Shown here piece by piece: positions 47,135 to 60,050 of a DNA stretch of 64,000 nucleotides. Source of the DNA: Ptiloglossa arizonensis (Eukaryota > Arthropoda > Insecta > Hymenoptera > Colletidae); the NCBI RefSeq assembly GCF_051014685.1, contig NW_027478462.1, forward strand, positions 496,001 through 560,000. Direction: 5' to 3'. The notes beneath the pieces are model-generated. The model ran no database searches and was not told the DNA's origin. It saw only the letters and a list, made by a program, of their open reading frames with translations. The translations under genes and the position numbers were made by a program. Position 1 is the stretch's first letter, and every line of letters begins with the position of its first letter.

Positions 47135-49234
47135 GCCATATCTGGCGAACGGATTGACCAATCCGCAAAATTTCTGTTGCTTCTGAAAGTAGAGACTCGC
47201 CCGATTACAACGGTCTGCGCACTTTTCCGCTAGGCCGTTCTAGTTATTCGTTTCGAGCATCAGAACTGCGAAAATTTTGAGTTTCTCAAGCGTTTCTTAC
47301 ATACAAACGGCCATATCTCGCGAACGGATTGACCATTCCGCATGATTTCTGCTGCATCTGAGATTAGAAACTCGCCCGATTACAACGGTATGCGCACTTT
47401 TCCCCTAGGCTGTTCTAGTTATTCGTTTCGAGCATCAGAACTGCGAAAAATTTGAGTTTCTCAAGCGTTTCTTACATCCAAACGGCTATATCTCGCGAGC
47501 GGATTGACCAATCCGCATGATTTCTGTTGCATCTGAAAGTAGAAACTCGCCCGATTACAACGGTATGCATACTTCTCCCCTAGGCCGTTCTAGTCATTCG
47601 TTTCGAGCATCAGAACTGCGAAAATTTTGAGTTTCTCAAACGTTTCTTACCTCCAAACTACCATATCTCGCGAACGGATTCACCAATCCGCAAAATTTCT
47701 GTTGCTTCTGAAAGTAGAAACTCGCCCGATTACAACGGTATGCGCACTTTTCCCCTAGGCCGTTCTAGTTATTCGTTTCGAGCATCAGAACTGCGAAAAT
47801 TTTGAGTTTCTCAAGCGTTTCTTACATCCAAACGGCCATATCTCGCGAACGGATTGACCATTCCGCATGATTTCTGCTGCATCTGAGAGTAGAAACTCGC
47901 CCGATTACAACGGTATGCGCACTTTTCCCCTAGGCCGTTCTAGTTATTCGTGTCGAGCATCAGAACTGCGAAAATTTTGAGTTTCTCAAGCGTTTCTTAC
48001 CTCCAAACTACCATATCTCGCGAACGGATTCACCAATCCGCAAAATTTCTGTTGCTTCTGAAAGTAGAAACTCGGCCGATTACAACGGTATGTGTAGTTT
48101 TCCCCTAGGCCGTTCTAGTTATTCGTTTCGAGCATCAGAACTGCGAAAATTTTGAGTTTCTCAAGCGTTTCTTACATCCAAACTGCCATATCTGGCGAAC
48201 GGATTGACCAATCCGCAAAATTTCTGTTGCTTCTGAAAGTAGAGACTCGCCCGATTACAACGGTCTGCGCACTTTTCCGCTAGGCCGTTCTAGTTATTCG
48301 TTTCGAGCATCAGAACTGCGAAAATTTTGAGTTTCTCAAGCGTTTCTTACATACAAACGGCCATATCTCGCGAACGGATTGACCATTCCGCATGATTTCT
48401 GCTGCATCTGAGATTAGAAACTCGCCCGATTACAACGGTATGCGCACTTTTCCCCTAGGCTGTTCTAGTTATTCGTTTCGAGCATCAGAACTGCGAAAAA
48501 TTTGAGTTTCTCAAGCGTTTCTTACATCCAAACGGCTATATCTCGCGAGCGGATTGACCAATCCGCATGATTTCTGTTGCATCTGAAAGTAGAAACTCGC
48601 CCGATTACAACGGTATGCATACTTCTCCCCTAGGCCGTTCTAGTCATTCGTTTCGAGCATCAGAACTGCGAAAATTTTGAGTTTCTCAAACGTTTCTTAC
48701 CTCCAAACTACCATATCTCGCGAACGGATTCACCAATCCGCAAAATTTCTGTTGCTTCTGAAAGTAGAAACTCGCCCGATTACAACGGTATGCGCACTTT
48801 TCCCCTAGGCCGTTCTAGTTATTCGTTTCGAGCATCAGAACTGCGAAAATTTTGAGTTTCTCAAGCGTTTCTTACATCCAAACGGCCATATCTCGCGAAC
48901 GGATTGACCATTCCGCATGATTTCTGCTGCATCTGAGAGTAGAAACTCGCCCGATTACAACGGTATGCGCACTTTTCCCCTAGGCCGTTCTAGTTATTCG
49001 TGTCGAGCATCAGAACTGCGAAAATTTTGAGTTTCTCAAGCGTTTCTTACCTCCAAACTACCATATCTCGCGAACGGATTCACCAATCCGCAAAATTTCT
49101 GTTGCTTCTGAAAGTAGAAACTCGGCCGATTACAACGGTATGTGTAGTTTTCCCCTAGGCCGTTCTAGTTATTCGTTTCGAGCATCAGAACTGCGAAAAT
49201 TTTGAGTTTCTCAAGCGTTTCTTACATCCAAACT
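47135..49234 (+). repeat. Tandem duplication of a 6-monomer block (2 x 1050 bp)
   Basis: AGAGACTCGC at 47191 recurs at 48241, exactly 1050 bp. So do ACATACAAACGG (about 47320/48370), GCGAAAAATTTGAG (about 47443/48493), TGCATACTTC, CTCAAACG and CTCGGCCGATT. Several of these are private to the block, so the duplication is recent relative to the surrounding variation. Each copy contains three CATGATTT-type monomers. Confidence 0.88.
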
Positions 49235-51950
49235 GCCATATCTCGCGAACGGATTGACCAATCCGCAAAATTTCTGTTGCATCTGAAAGCAGAAACTCGC
49301 CCGATTACAACGATATGCGTACTTTTCCCCTATGCCGTTCTAGTTACTCGTTTCGAACATCAGAACTGCGAAAATTTTGAGTTTCTCAAGCGTTTCTTAT
49401 TTCCAAACTGCCATATCTCGCGAACGGATTGACCAATCCGCAAAATTTCTGTTGCATCTGAAAGCAGAAACTCGCCCGATTACAACGGTATGCGTACTTT
49501 TCCCCTATGCCGTTCTAGTTACTCGTTTCGAGCATCAGAACTGCGAAAATTTTGAGTTTCTCAAGCGTTTCTTATTTCCAAACTGCCATATCTGGCGAAC
49601 GGATTGACCAATCCGCAAAATTTCTGTTGCATCTGAAAGTAGAAGCTCGCCCGATTACAACGGTATGCGTACTTTTCCCCTAGGCCGTTCTAGTTATTCG
49701 TTTCGAGCATCAGAACTTCGAAAATTTTGAGTTTCTCAAGCGTTTCTTACCTCCAAACTGCCATATCTCGCGAACGGATTGACCAATCCGCAAAATTTCT
49801 GTTGCATCTGAAAGTAGAAACTCGCCCGATTACAACGGTATGCGTACTTCTCCCCTAGGCCGTTCTAGTCATTCGTTTCGAGCATCAGAACTGCGAAAAT
49901 TTTGAGTTTCTCAAGCGTATCTTACATCCAAACTACCATATCTCGCGAAAGGAATCACCAATCCGCAAAATTTCTGTTGCTTCTGAAAGTAGAAACTCGC
50001 CCGATTACAACGGTCTGCGCACTTTTCCGCTAGGCCGTTCTAGTTATTCGTTTCCAGCATCAGAACTGCGAAAATTTTGAGTTTCTCAAGCGTTTCTTAC
50101 ATCCAAACGGCCATATCTCGCGAACGGATTGACCATTCCGCATGATTTCTGCTGCATCTGAGATTACAAACTCGCCCGATTACAACGGTATGCGCACTTT
50201 TCCCCTAGGCTGTTTTAGTTATTCGTTTCGAGCATCAGAACTGCGAAAATTTTGAGTTTCTCAAGCGTTTCTTACATCCAAACGGCTATATCTCGCGAGC
50301 GGATTGACCATTCCGCATGATTTCTGTTGCATCTGAAAGTAGAAACTCGCCCGATTACAACGGTATGCATACTTCTCCCCTAGGCCGTTCTAGTCATTCG
50401 TTTCGAGCATCAGAACTGCGAAAATTTTGAGTTTCTCAAACGTTTCTTACCTCCAAACTACCATATCTCGCGAACGGATTCACCAATCCGCAAAATTTCT
50501 GTTGCTTCTGAAAGTAGAAACTCGCCCGATTACAACGGTGTGCGCACTTTTCCCCTAGGCCGTTCTAGTTATTCGTTTCGAGCATCAGAACTGCGAAAAT
50601 TTTGAGTTTCTCAAGCGTTTCTTACATCCAAACGGCCATATCTCGCGAACGGATTGACCATTCCGCATGATTTCTGCTGCATCTGAGAGTAGAAACTCGC
50701 CCGATTACAACGGTATGCGCACTTTTCCCCTAGGCCGTTCTAGTTATTCGTGTCGAGCATCAGAACTGCGAAAATTTTGAGTTTCTCAAGCGTTTCTTAC
50801 CTCCAAACTACCATATCTCGCGAACGGATTCACCAATCCGCAAAATTTCTGTTGCTTCTGAAAGTAGAAACTCGGCCGATTACAACGGTATGTGTAGTTT
50901 TCCCCTAGGCCGTTCTAGTTATTCGTTTCGAGCATCAGAACTGCGAAAATTTTGAGTTTCTCAAGCGTTTCTTACATCCAAACTGCCATATCTCGCGAAC
51001 GGATTGACCAATCCGCAAAATTTCTGTTGCATCTGAAAGCAGAAACTCGCCCGATTACAACGATATGCGTACTTTTCCCCTATGCCGTTCTAGTTACTCG
51101 TTTCGAACATCAGAACTGCGAAAATTTTGAGTTTCTCAAGCGTTTCTTATTTCCAAACTGCCATATCTCGCGAACGGATTGACCAATCCGCAAAATTTCT
51201 GTTGCATCTGAAAGCAGAAACTCGCCCGATTACAACGGTATGCGTACTTTTCCCCTATGCAGTTCTAGTTACTCGTTTCGAGCATCAGAACTGCGAAAAT
51301 TTTGAGTTTCTCAAGCGTTTCTTATTTCCAAACTGCCATATCTGGCGAACGGATTGACCAATCCGCAAAATTTCTGTTGCATCTGAAAGTAGAAGCTCGC
51401 CCGATTACAACGGTATGCGTACTTTTCCCCTAGGCCGTTCTAGTTATTCGTTTCGAGCATCAGAACTTCGAAAATTTTGAGTTTCTCAAGCGTTTCTTAC
51501 CTCCAAACTGCCATATCTCGCGAACGGATTGACCAATCCGCAAAATTTCTGTTGCATCTGAAAGTAGAAACTCGCCCGATTACAACGGTATACGTACTTC
51601 TCCCCTAGGCCGTTCTAGTCATTCGTTTCGAGCATCAGAACTGCGAAAATTTTGAGTTTCTCAAGCGTATCTTACATCCAAACTACCATATCTCGCGAAA
51701 GGATTCACCAATCCGCAAAATTTCTGTTGCTTCTGAAAGTAGAAACTCGCCCGATTACAACGGTCTGCGCACTTTTCCGCTAGGCCGTTCTAGTTATTCG
51801 TTTCGAGCATCAGAACTGCGAAAATTTTGAGTTTCTCAAGCGTTTCTTACATCCAAACGGCCATATCTCGCGAACGGATTGACCATTCCGCATGATTTCT
51901 GCTGCATCTGAGATTAGAAACTCGCCCGATTACAACGGTATGCGCACTTT
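48245..51950 (+). repeat. 10-mer higher-order repeat (1750 bp), two copies plus part of a third
   Basis: GGTCTGCGCACTTTTCCGC at about 48264 recurs at 50014 and 51764. The ACATCC monomer with CAACGATATG at 49202 recurs at 50952. GAACTTCG at about 49713 recurs at 51463. GCGTATCTTAC near 49917 recurs near 51667. All intervals are 1750 bp. The first copy overlaps the second half of the 6-mer doublet, so the 10-mer was built from that block plus about four further monomers. The third copy stops matching near 51950, where TAGGCTGTTTTAG is replaced by TAGGCCGTTCTAG. Confidence 0.85.
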
Positions 51951-52900
51951 TCCCCTAGGCCGTTCTAGTTATTCGTGTCGAGCATAAGAACTGCGAAAAT
52001 TTTGAGTTTCTCAAGCGTTTCTTATCTCCAAACTACCATATCTCGCGAACGGATACACCAATCCGCAAAATTTCTGTTGCTTCTGAAAGTAGAAACTCGC
52101 CCGATTACAACGGTATGCGTACTTCTCCCCTAGGCCGTTCTAGTTATTCGTTTCGAGCATCAGAACTGCGAAAACTTTGAGTTTCTCAAGCGTTTCTTAC
52201 CTCCAAACTGCCATATCTCGCGAACGGATAGACCAATCCGCAAAATTTCTATTGCATCTGAAAGTAGAAACTCGCCCGATTACAACGGTATGTGTAGTTT
52301 TCCACTAGGCCGTTCCAGTTATTCGTTTCGAGCATCAGAACTACGAAAATTTTGAGTTTCTCAAGCGTTTCTTACCTCCAAACTGCCATATCTCGCGAAC
52401 GGATTGACCAATCCGCAAAATTTCTATTGCATCTGAAAGTAGAAACTCGCCCGATTACAACGGTATGTGTAGTTTTCCACTAGGCCGTTCCAGTTATTCG
52501 TTTCGAGCATCAGAACTGCGAAAATTTTGAGTTTCTCAAGCGTTTCTTACCTCCAAACTGCCATATCTCGCGAACGGATTGACCAATCCGCAAAATATCT
52601 GTTGCATCTGAAAGTAGAAACTCGCCCGATTACAACGGTATGTGTAGTTTTCCCCTAGGCCGTTCTAGTTATTCGTTTCGAGCATCAGAACTGCGAAAAT
52701 TTTGAGTTTCTCAAGCGTTTCTTACATCCAAACTGCCATATCTCGCGAACGGATTGACCAATCCGCAAAATTTCTGTTGCATCTGAAAGCAGAAACTCGC
52801 CCGATTACAACGGTATGCGTACTTTTCCCCTAGGCCGTTCTAGTTACACGTTCCGAGCATCAGAACTGCGAAAATTTTGAGTTTCTCAAGCGTTTCTTAC
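51951..52900 (+). repeat. Satellite segment with the TAGACC/CTATTGC cassette
   Basis: The cassette of CGGATAGACC, CTATTGC, TTCCACTAGG/GTTCCAG and ACTACGAAAA (the last at 52340) is the sixth and rightmost clear copy in the window. Private bases include GCATAAGAAC near 51983, GGATACACC near 52052, GAAAACTTTG near 52170, AAATATCTG near 52597, and TTACACGTTCCG near 52845. Confidence 0.75.
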
Positions 52901-55000
52901 CTCCAAACTGCCATATCTCGCGAACGGATTGACCAATCCGCAAAATTTGTGTTGCATCTGAAAGTAGAAACTCGCCCGATTACAACGGTATGCGTACTTT
53001 TCCCCTAGGCCGTTCTAGTTACTCGTTTCGAGCATCAGAACTGCGAAAATTTTGAGTTTCTCAAGCGTTTCTTATCTCCAAACTGCCATATCTCGCGAAC
53101 GGATTGATCAATCCGCAAAATTTCTGTTGCATCTGAAAGTAGAAACTCGCCCGATTACAACGGTATGCGTACTTTTCCCCTAGGCCGTTCTAGTTACTCG
53201 TTTCGAGCATCAGAACTGCGAAAATTTTGAGTTTCTCAAGCGTTTCTTACCTCCAAACTGCCATATCTCGCGAACGGATTGACCAAACCGCAAAATTTGT
53301 GTTGCATCTGAAAGCAGAAACTCGCCCGATTACAACGGTATGCGTACTTTTCCCCTAGGCCGTTCTAGTTACTCGTTTCGAGCATCAGAACTGCGAAAAT
53401 TTTGAGTTTCTCAAGCGTTTCTTATCTCCAAACTGCCATATCTCGCGAACGGATTGATCAATCCGCAAAATTTCTGTTGCATCTGAAAGTAGAAACTCGC
53501 CCGATTACAACGGTATGCGCACTTTTCCCCTAGGCCGTCCTAGTTATTCGTGTCGGGCATCAGAACTGCGAAAATTTTGAGTTTCTCAAGCGTTTCTTAC
53601 CTCCAAACTACCATATCTCGCGAACGGATTCACCAATCCGCAAAATTTCTGTTGCTTCTGAAAGTAGAAACTCGCCCGATTACAACGGTATGCGTACTTC
53701 TCCCCTAGGCCGTTGTAGTCATTCGTTTCGAGCATCAGAACTGCGAAAATTTTGAGTTTCTCAAGCGTTTCTTATCTCCAAACTGCCATATCTCGCGAAC
53801 GGATTGACCAATCCGCAAAATTTCTGTTGCATCTGAAAGTAGAAACTCGCCCGATTACAACGGTATGCGTACTTTTCCCCTAGGCCGTTCTAGTTATTCG
53901 TGTCGAGCATCAGAACTGCGAAAATTTTGAGTTTCTCAAGCGTTTCTTACCTCCAAACTACCATATCTCGCGAACGGATTCACCAATCCGCAAAATTTCT
54001 GTTGCTTCTGAAAGTAGAAACTCGCCCGATTACAACGGTATGTGTAGTTTTCCCCTAGGCCGTTCTAGTTATTCGTTTCGAGCATCAGAACTGCGAAAAT
54101 TTTGAGTTTCTCAAGCGTTTCTTACCTCCAAACTGCCATATCTCGCGAACGGATTGACCAATCCGCAAAATTTGTGTTGCATCTGAAAGTAGAAACTCGC
54201 CCGATTACAACGGTATGCGTACTTTTCCCCTAGGCCGTTCTAGTTACTCGTTTCGAGCATCAGAACTGCGAAAATTTTGAGTTTCTCAAGCGTTTCTTAT
54301 CTCCAAACTGCCATATCTCGCGAACGGATTGATCAATCCGCAAAATTTCTGTTGCATCTGAAAGTAGAAACTCGCCCGATTACAACGGTATGCGCACTTT
54401 TCCCCTAGGCCGTCCTAGTTATTCGTGTCGAGCATCAGAACTGCGAAAATTTTGAGTTTCTCAAGCGTTTCTTACCTCCAAACTACCATATCTCGCGAAC
54501 GGATTCACCAATCCGCAAAATTTCTGTTGCTTCTGAAAGTAGAAACTCGCCCGATTACAACGGTATGCGTACTTCTAACCTAGGCCGTTGTAGTCATTCG
54601 TTTCGAGCATCAGAACTGCGAAAATTTTGAGTTTCTCAAGCGTTTCTTATCTCCAAACTGCCATATCTCGCGAACGCATTGACCAATCCGCAAAATTTCT
54701 GTTGCATCTGAAAGTAGAAACTCGCCCGATTACAACGGTATGCGTACTTTTCCCCTAGGCCGTTCTAGTTATTCGTGTCGAGCATCAGAACTGCGAAAAT
54801 TTTGAGTTTCTCAAGCGTTTCTTACCTCCAAACTACCATATCTCGCGAACGGATTCACCAATCCGCAAAATTTCTGTTGCTTCTGAAAGTAGAAACTCGC
54901 CCGATTACAACGGTATGTGTAGTTTTCCCCTAGGCCGTTCTAGTTATTCGTTTCGAGCATCAGAACTGCGAAAATTTTGAGTTTCTCAAGCGTTTCTTAC
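52901..55000 (+). repeat. 5-mer higher-order repeat (875 bp) and 2-mer (350 bp) repeats
   Basis: AAATTTGTGTTGC lies at 52945, 53295 and 54170, intervals of 350 and 875 bp. The following GATCAATCC, GTCCTAG/GTGTCG, TTCACC with ACTTCTC/GTTGTAGTC, and GTGTCG/TTCACC monomers recur in order at 53.4-54.05 and 54.3-54.93 kb. Private bases include GTGTCGGGC near 53553, ACTTCTAACC near 54573 and CGAACGCATT near 54673. Confidence 0.75.
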
Positions 55001-57600
55001 ATCCAAACTGCCATATCTCGCGAACGGATTGACTAATCCGCAAAATTTCTGTTGCATCTGAAAGCAGAAACTCGCCCGATTACAACGATATGCGTACTTT
55101 TCCCCTATGCCGGTCTAGTTACTCGTTTCGAACATCAGAACTGCGAAAATTTTGAGTTTCTCAAGCGTTTCTTATTTCCAAACTGCCATATCTCGCGAAC
55201 GGATTGACCAATCCGCAAAATTTCTGTTGCATCTGAAAGTAGAAACTCGCCCGATTACAACGGTATGCGCACTTTTCCCCTAGGCCGTTCTAGTTATTCG
55301 TTTCGAGCATCAGAACTGCGAAAATTTTGAGTTTCTCAAGCGTTTCTTACATCCAAACGGCCATATCTCGCGAACGGATTGACCATTCCGCATGATTTCT
55401 GCTGCATCTGAGAGTAGAAACTCGCCCGATTACAACGGTATGCGCACTTTTCCCCTAGGCCGTTCTAGTTATTCGATTCGAGCATCAGAACTGCGAAAAT
55501 TTTGAGTTTCTCAAGCGTTTCTTACCTCCAAACTGCCATATCTCGCGAACGGATTGACAAATCCGCAAAATTTCTGTTGCATCTGAAAGTAGAAACTCCC
55601 CCGATTACAACGGTACGTGTAGTTTTCCCCTAGGCCGTTGTAGTCATTCGTTTCGAGCATCAGAACTGCGAAAATTTTGAGTTCCTTAAGCGTTTCTTAT
55701 CTCCAAACTGCCATATCTCGCGAACGGATTGATCAATCCGCAAAATTTCTGTTGCATCTGAAAGTAGAAACTCGCCCGATTACAACGGTATGCGTACTTT
55801 TCCCCTAGGCCGTTCTAGTTACTCGTTTCGAGCATCAGAACTGCGAAAATTTTGAGTTTCTCAAGCGTTTCTTACCTCCAAACTGCCATATCTCGCGAAC
55901 GAATTGACCAATCCGCAAAATTTGTGTTGCATCTGAAAGTAGAAACTCGCCCGATTACAACGGTATGCGTACTTTTCCCCTAGGCCGTTCTAGTTATTCG
56001 TGTCGAGCATCAGAACTGCGAAAATTTTGAGTTTCTCAAGCGTTTCTTACCTCCAAACTACCATATCTCGCGAACGGATTCACCAATCCGCAAAATTTCT
56101 GTTGCTTCTGAAAGTAGAAACTCGCCCGATTACAACGGTATGTGTAGTTTTCCCCTAGGCCGTTCTAGTTATTCGTTTCGAGCATCAGAACTGCGAAAAT
56201 TTTGAGTTTCTCAAGCGTTTCTTACATCCAAACTGCCATATCTCGCGAACGGATTGACTAATCCGCAAAATTTCTGTTGCATCTGAAAGCAGAAACTCGC
56301 CCGATTACAACGATATGCGTACTTTTCCCCTATGCCGGTCTAGTTACTCGTTTCGAACATCAGAACTGCGAAAATTTTGAGTTTCTCAAGCGTTTCTTAT
56401 TTCCAAACTGCCATATCTCGCGAACGGATTGACCAATCCGCAAAATTTCTGTTGCATCTGAAAGTAGAAACTCGCCCGATTACAACGGTATGCGCACTTT
56501 TCCCCTAGGCTGTTCTAGTTATTCGTTTCGAGCATCAGAACTGCGAAAATTTTGAGTTTCTCAAGCGTTTCTTACATCCAAACTACCATATCTCGCGAAC
56601 GGATTCACCAATCCGCAAAATTTCTGTTGCTTCTGAAAGTAGAAACTCGCCCGATTACAACGGTATGCGCACTTTTCCCCTAGGCCGTTCTAGTTATTCG
56701 TTTCGAGCATCAGAACTGCGAAAATTTTGAGTTTCTCAAGCGTTTCTTACATCCAAACGGCCATATCTCGCGAACGGATTGACCATTCCGCATGATTTCT
56801 GCTGCATCTGAGAGTAGAAACTCGCCCGATTACAACGGTATGCGCACTTTTCCCCTAGGCCGTTCTAGTTATTCGTTTCGAGCATCAGAACTGCGAAAAT
56901 TTTGAGTTTCTCAAGCGTTTCTTACATCCAAACTACCATATCTCGCGAACGGATTCACCAATCCGCAAAATTTCTATTGCTTCTGAAAGTAGAAACTCGC
57001 CCGATTACAACGGTATGCGCACTTTTCCCCTAGGCCGTTCTAGTTATTCGTTTCGAGCACCAGAACTGCGAAAATTTTGAGTTTCTCAAGCGTTTCTTAC
57101 ATCCAAACGGCCATATCTCGCGAACGGATTGACCATTCCGCATGATTTCTGCTGCATCTGAGAGTAGAAACTCGCCCGATTACAACGGTATGCGCACTTT
57201 TCCCCTAGGCCGTTCTAGTTATTCGTGTCGAGCATCAGAACTGCGAAAATTTTGAGTTTCTCAAGCGTTTCTTACCTCCAAACTACCATATCTCGCGAAC
57301 GGATTCACAAATCCGCAAAATTTCTGTTGCTTCTGAAAGTAGAAACTCGCCCGATTACAACGGTATGTGTAGTTTTCCCCTAGGCCGTTCTAGTTATTCG
57401 TTTCGAGCATCAGAACTGCGAAAATTTTGAGTTTCTCAAGCGTTTCTTACATCCAAACTGCCATATCTCGCGAACGGATTGACTAATCCGCAAAATTTCT
57501 GTTGCATCTGAAAGCAGAAACTCGCCCGATTACAACGATATGCGTACTTTTCCCCTATGCCGGTCTAGTTACTCGTTTCGAACATCAGAACTGCGAAAAT
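55001..57600 (+). repeat. 7-mer higher-order repeat (1225 bp), about two copies plus the start of a third
   Basis: GACTAATCCG occurs at 55031, 56256 and 57481, each 1225 bp apart. It is followed by GCAGAAAC, CAACGATATG, TATGCCGGTCTAG and GAACATCAG in the same monomer or the next. The copies differ in the middle: copy 1 holds ACTCCCCCG, GTTCCTTAAG and TTTGTGTTGC monomers, whereas copy 2 holds TTCACC and CATGATTT monomers. The conserved GACTAATCC anchor with exchanged interiors suggests block replacement. Confidence 0.8.
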
Positions 57601-60050
57601 TTTGAGTTTCTCAAGCGTTTCTTACATCCAAACTACCATATCTCGCGAACGGATTCACCAATCCGCAAAATTTCTGTTCCTTCTGAAAGTAGAAACTCGC
57701 CCGATTACAACGGTATGCGTACTTCTCCCCTAGGCCGTTGTAGTCATTCGTTTCGAGCATCAGAACTGCGAAAATTTTGAGTTTCTCAAGCGTTTCTTAT
57801 CTCCAAACTGCCATATCTCGCGAACGGATTGATCAATCCGCAAAATTTCTGTTGCATCTGAAAGTAGAAACTCGCCCGATTACAACGGTATGCGCACTTT
57901 TCCCCTAGGCGGTTCTAGTTATTCGTTTCGAGCATCAGAACTGCGAAAATTTTGAGTTTCTCAAGCGTTTCTTAACTCCAAACTGCCATATCTCGCGAAC
58001 GGATAGACCAATCCGCAAAATTTCTGTTGCATCTGAAAGTAGATACTCGCCCGATTACAACGGTATGCGCACTTTTCCCCTAGGCTGTTCTAGTTATTCG
58101 TTTCGAGCATCAGAACTGCGAAAATTTTGAGTTTCTCAAGCGTTTCTTACATCCAAACGGCTATATCTCGCGAACGGATTGACCAATCCGCATGATTTGT
58201 GTTGCATCTGAAAGTAGAAACTCGCCCGATTACAAAGGTATGCGTACTTCTCCCCTAGGCCGTTCTAGTCATTCGTTTCGAGCATCAGAACTGCGAAAAT
58301 TTTGAGTTTCTCAAGCGTTTCTTACCTCCAAACTACCATATCTCGCGAAAGGATTCACCAATCCGCAAAATTTCTGTTGCTTCTGAAAGTAGAAACTCGC
58401 CCGATTACAACGGTATGCGCACTTTTCCCCTAGGCCGTTCTAGTTATTCGTTTCGAGGATCAGAACTGCGAAAATTTTGAGTTTCTCAAGCGTTTCTTAC
58501 ATCCAAACGGCCATATCTCGCGAACGGATTGACCATTCCGCATGATTTCTGCTGCATCTGAGAGTAGAAACTCGCCCGATTACAACGGTATGCGCACTTT
58601 TCCCCTAGGCCGTTCTAGTTATTCGTGTCGAGCATCAGAACTGCGAAAATTTTGAGTTTCTCAAGCGTTTCTTACCTCCAAACTACCATATCTCGCGAAC
58701 GGATTCACCAATCCGCAAAATTTCTGTTCCTTCTGAAAGTAGAAACTCGCCCGATTACAACGGTATGCGTACTTCTCCCCTAGGCTGTTGTAGTCATTCG
58801 TTTCGAGCATCAGAACTGCGAAAATTTTGAGTTTCTCAAGCGTTTCTTACATCCAAACTACCATATCTCGCGAACGGATTCACCAATCCGCAAAATTTCT
58901 GTTCCTTCTGAAAGTAGAAACTCGCCCGATTACAACGGTATGCGTACTTCTCCCCTAGGCCGTTGTAGTCATTCGTTTCGAGCATCAGAACTGCGAAAAT
59001 TTTGAGTTTCTCAAGCGTTTCTTATCTCCAAACTGCCATATCTCGCGAACGGATTGATCAATCCGCAAAATTTCTGTTGCATCTGAAAGTAGAAACTCGC
59101 CCGATTACAACGGTATGCGCACTTTTCCCCTAGGCGGTTCTAGTTATTCGTTTCGAGCATCAGAACTGCGAAAATTTTGAGTTTCTCAAGCGTTTCTTAA
59201 CTCCAAACTGCCATATCTCGCGAACGGATAGACCAATCCGCAAAATTTCTGTTGCATCTGAAAGTAGATACTCGCCCGATTACAACGGTATGCGCACTTT
59301 TCCCCTAGGCTGTTCTAGTTATTCGTTTCGAGCATCAGAACTGCGAAAATTTTGAGTTTCTCAAGCGTTTCTTACATCCAAACGGCTATATCTCGCGAAC
59401 GGATTGACCAATCCGCATGATTTGTGTTGCATCTGAAAGTAGAAACTCGCCCGATTACAAAGGTATGCGTACTTCTCCCCTAGGCCGTTCTAGTCATTCG
59501 TTTCGAGCATCAGAACTGCGAAAATTTTGAGTTTCTCAAGCGTTTCTTACCTCCAAACTACCATATCTCGCGAAAGGATTCACCAATCCGCAAAATTTCT
59601 GTTGCTTCTGAAAGTAGAAACTCGCCCGATTACAACGGTATGCGCACTTTTCCCCTAGGCCGTTCTAGTTATTCGTTTCGAGGATCAGAACTGCGAAAAT
59701 TTTGAGTTTCTCAAGCGTTTCTTACATCCAAACGGCCATATCTCGCGAACGGATTGACCATTCCGCATGATTTCTGCTGCATCTGAGAGTAGAAACTCGC
59801 CCGATTACAACGGTATGCGCACTTTTCCCCTAGGCCGTTCTAGTTATTCGTGTCGAGCATCAGAACTGCGAAAATTTTGAGTTTCTCAAGCGTTTCTTAC
59901 CTCCAAACTACCATATCTCGCGAACGGATTCACCAATCCGCAAAATTTCTGTTCCTTCTGAAAGTAGAAACTCGCCCGATTACAACGGTATGCGTACTTC
60001 TCCCCTAGGCTGTTGTAGTCATTCGTTTCGAGCATCAGAACTGCGAAAAT
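57601..60050 (+). repeat. 7-mer higher-order repeat (1225 bp), two copies
   Basis: AGATACTCGC at 58041 recurs at 59266, and TTTCGAGGAT at 58451 recurs at 59676, both 1225 bp apart. The unit also contains TTAACTCC, CATGATTTGTG, CGAAAGGATT, CATTCCGCATG with CTGAGAGTAG, and CTGTTCCTTC monomers. Copies are nearly identical over about 1.2 kb. An extra ACATCC/CTGTTCC monomer (about 58.85-59.02 kb) begins the second copy. Confidence 0.85.
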
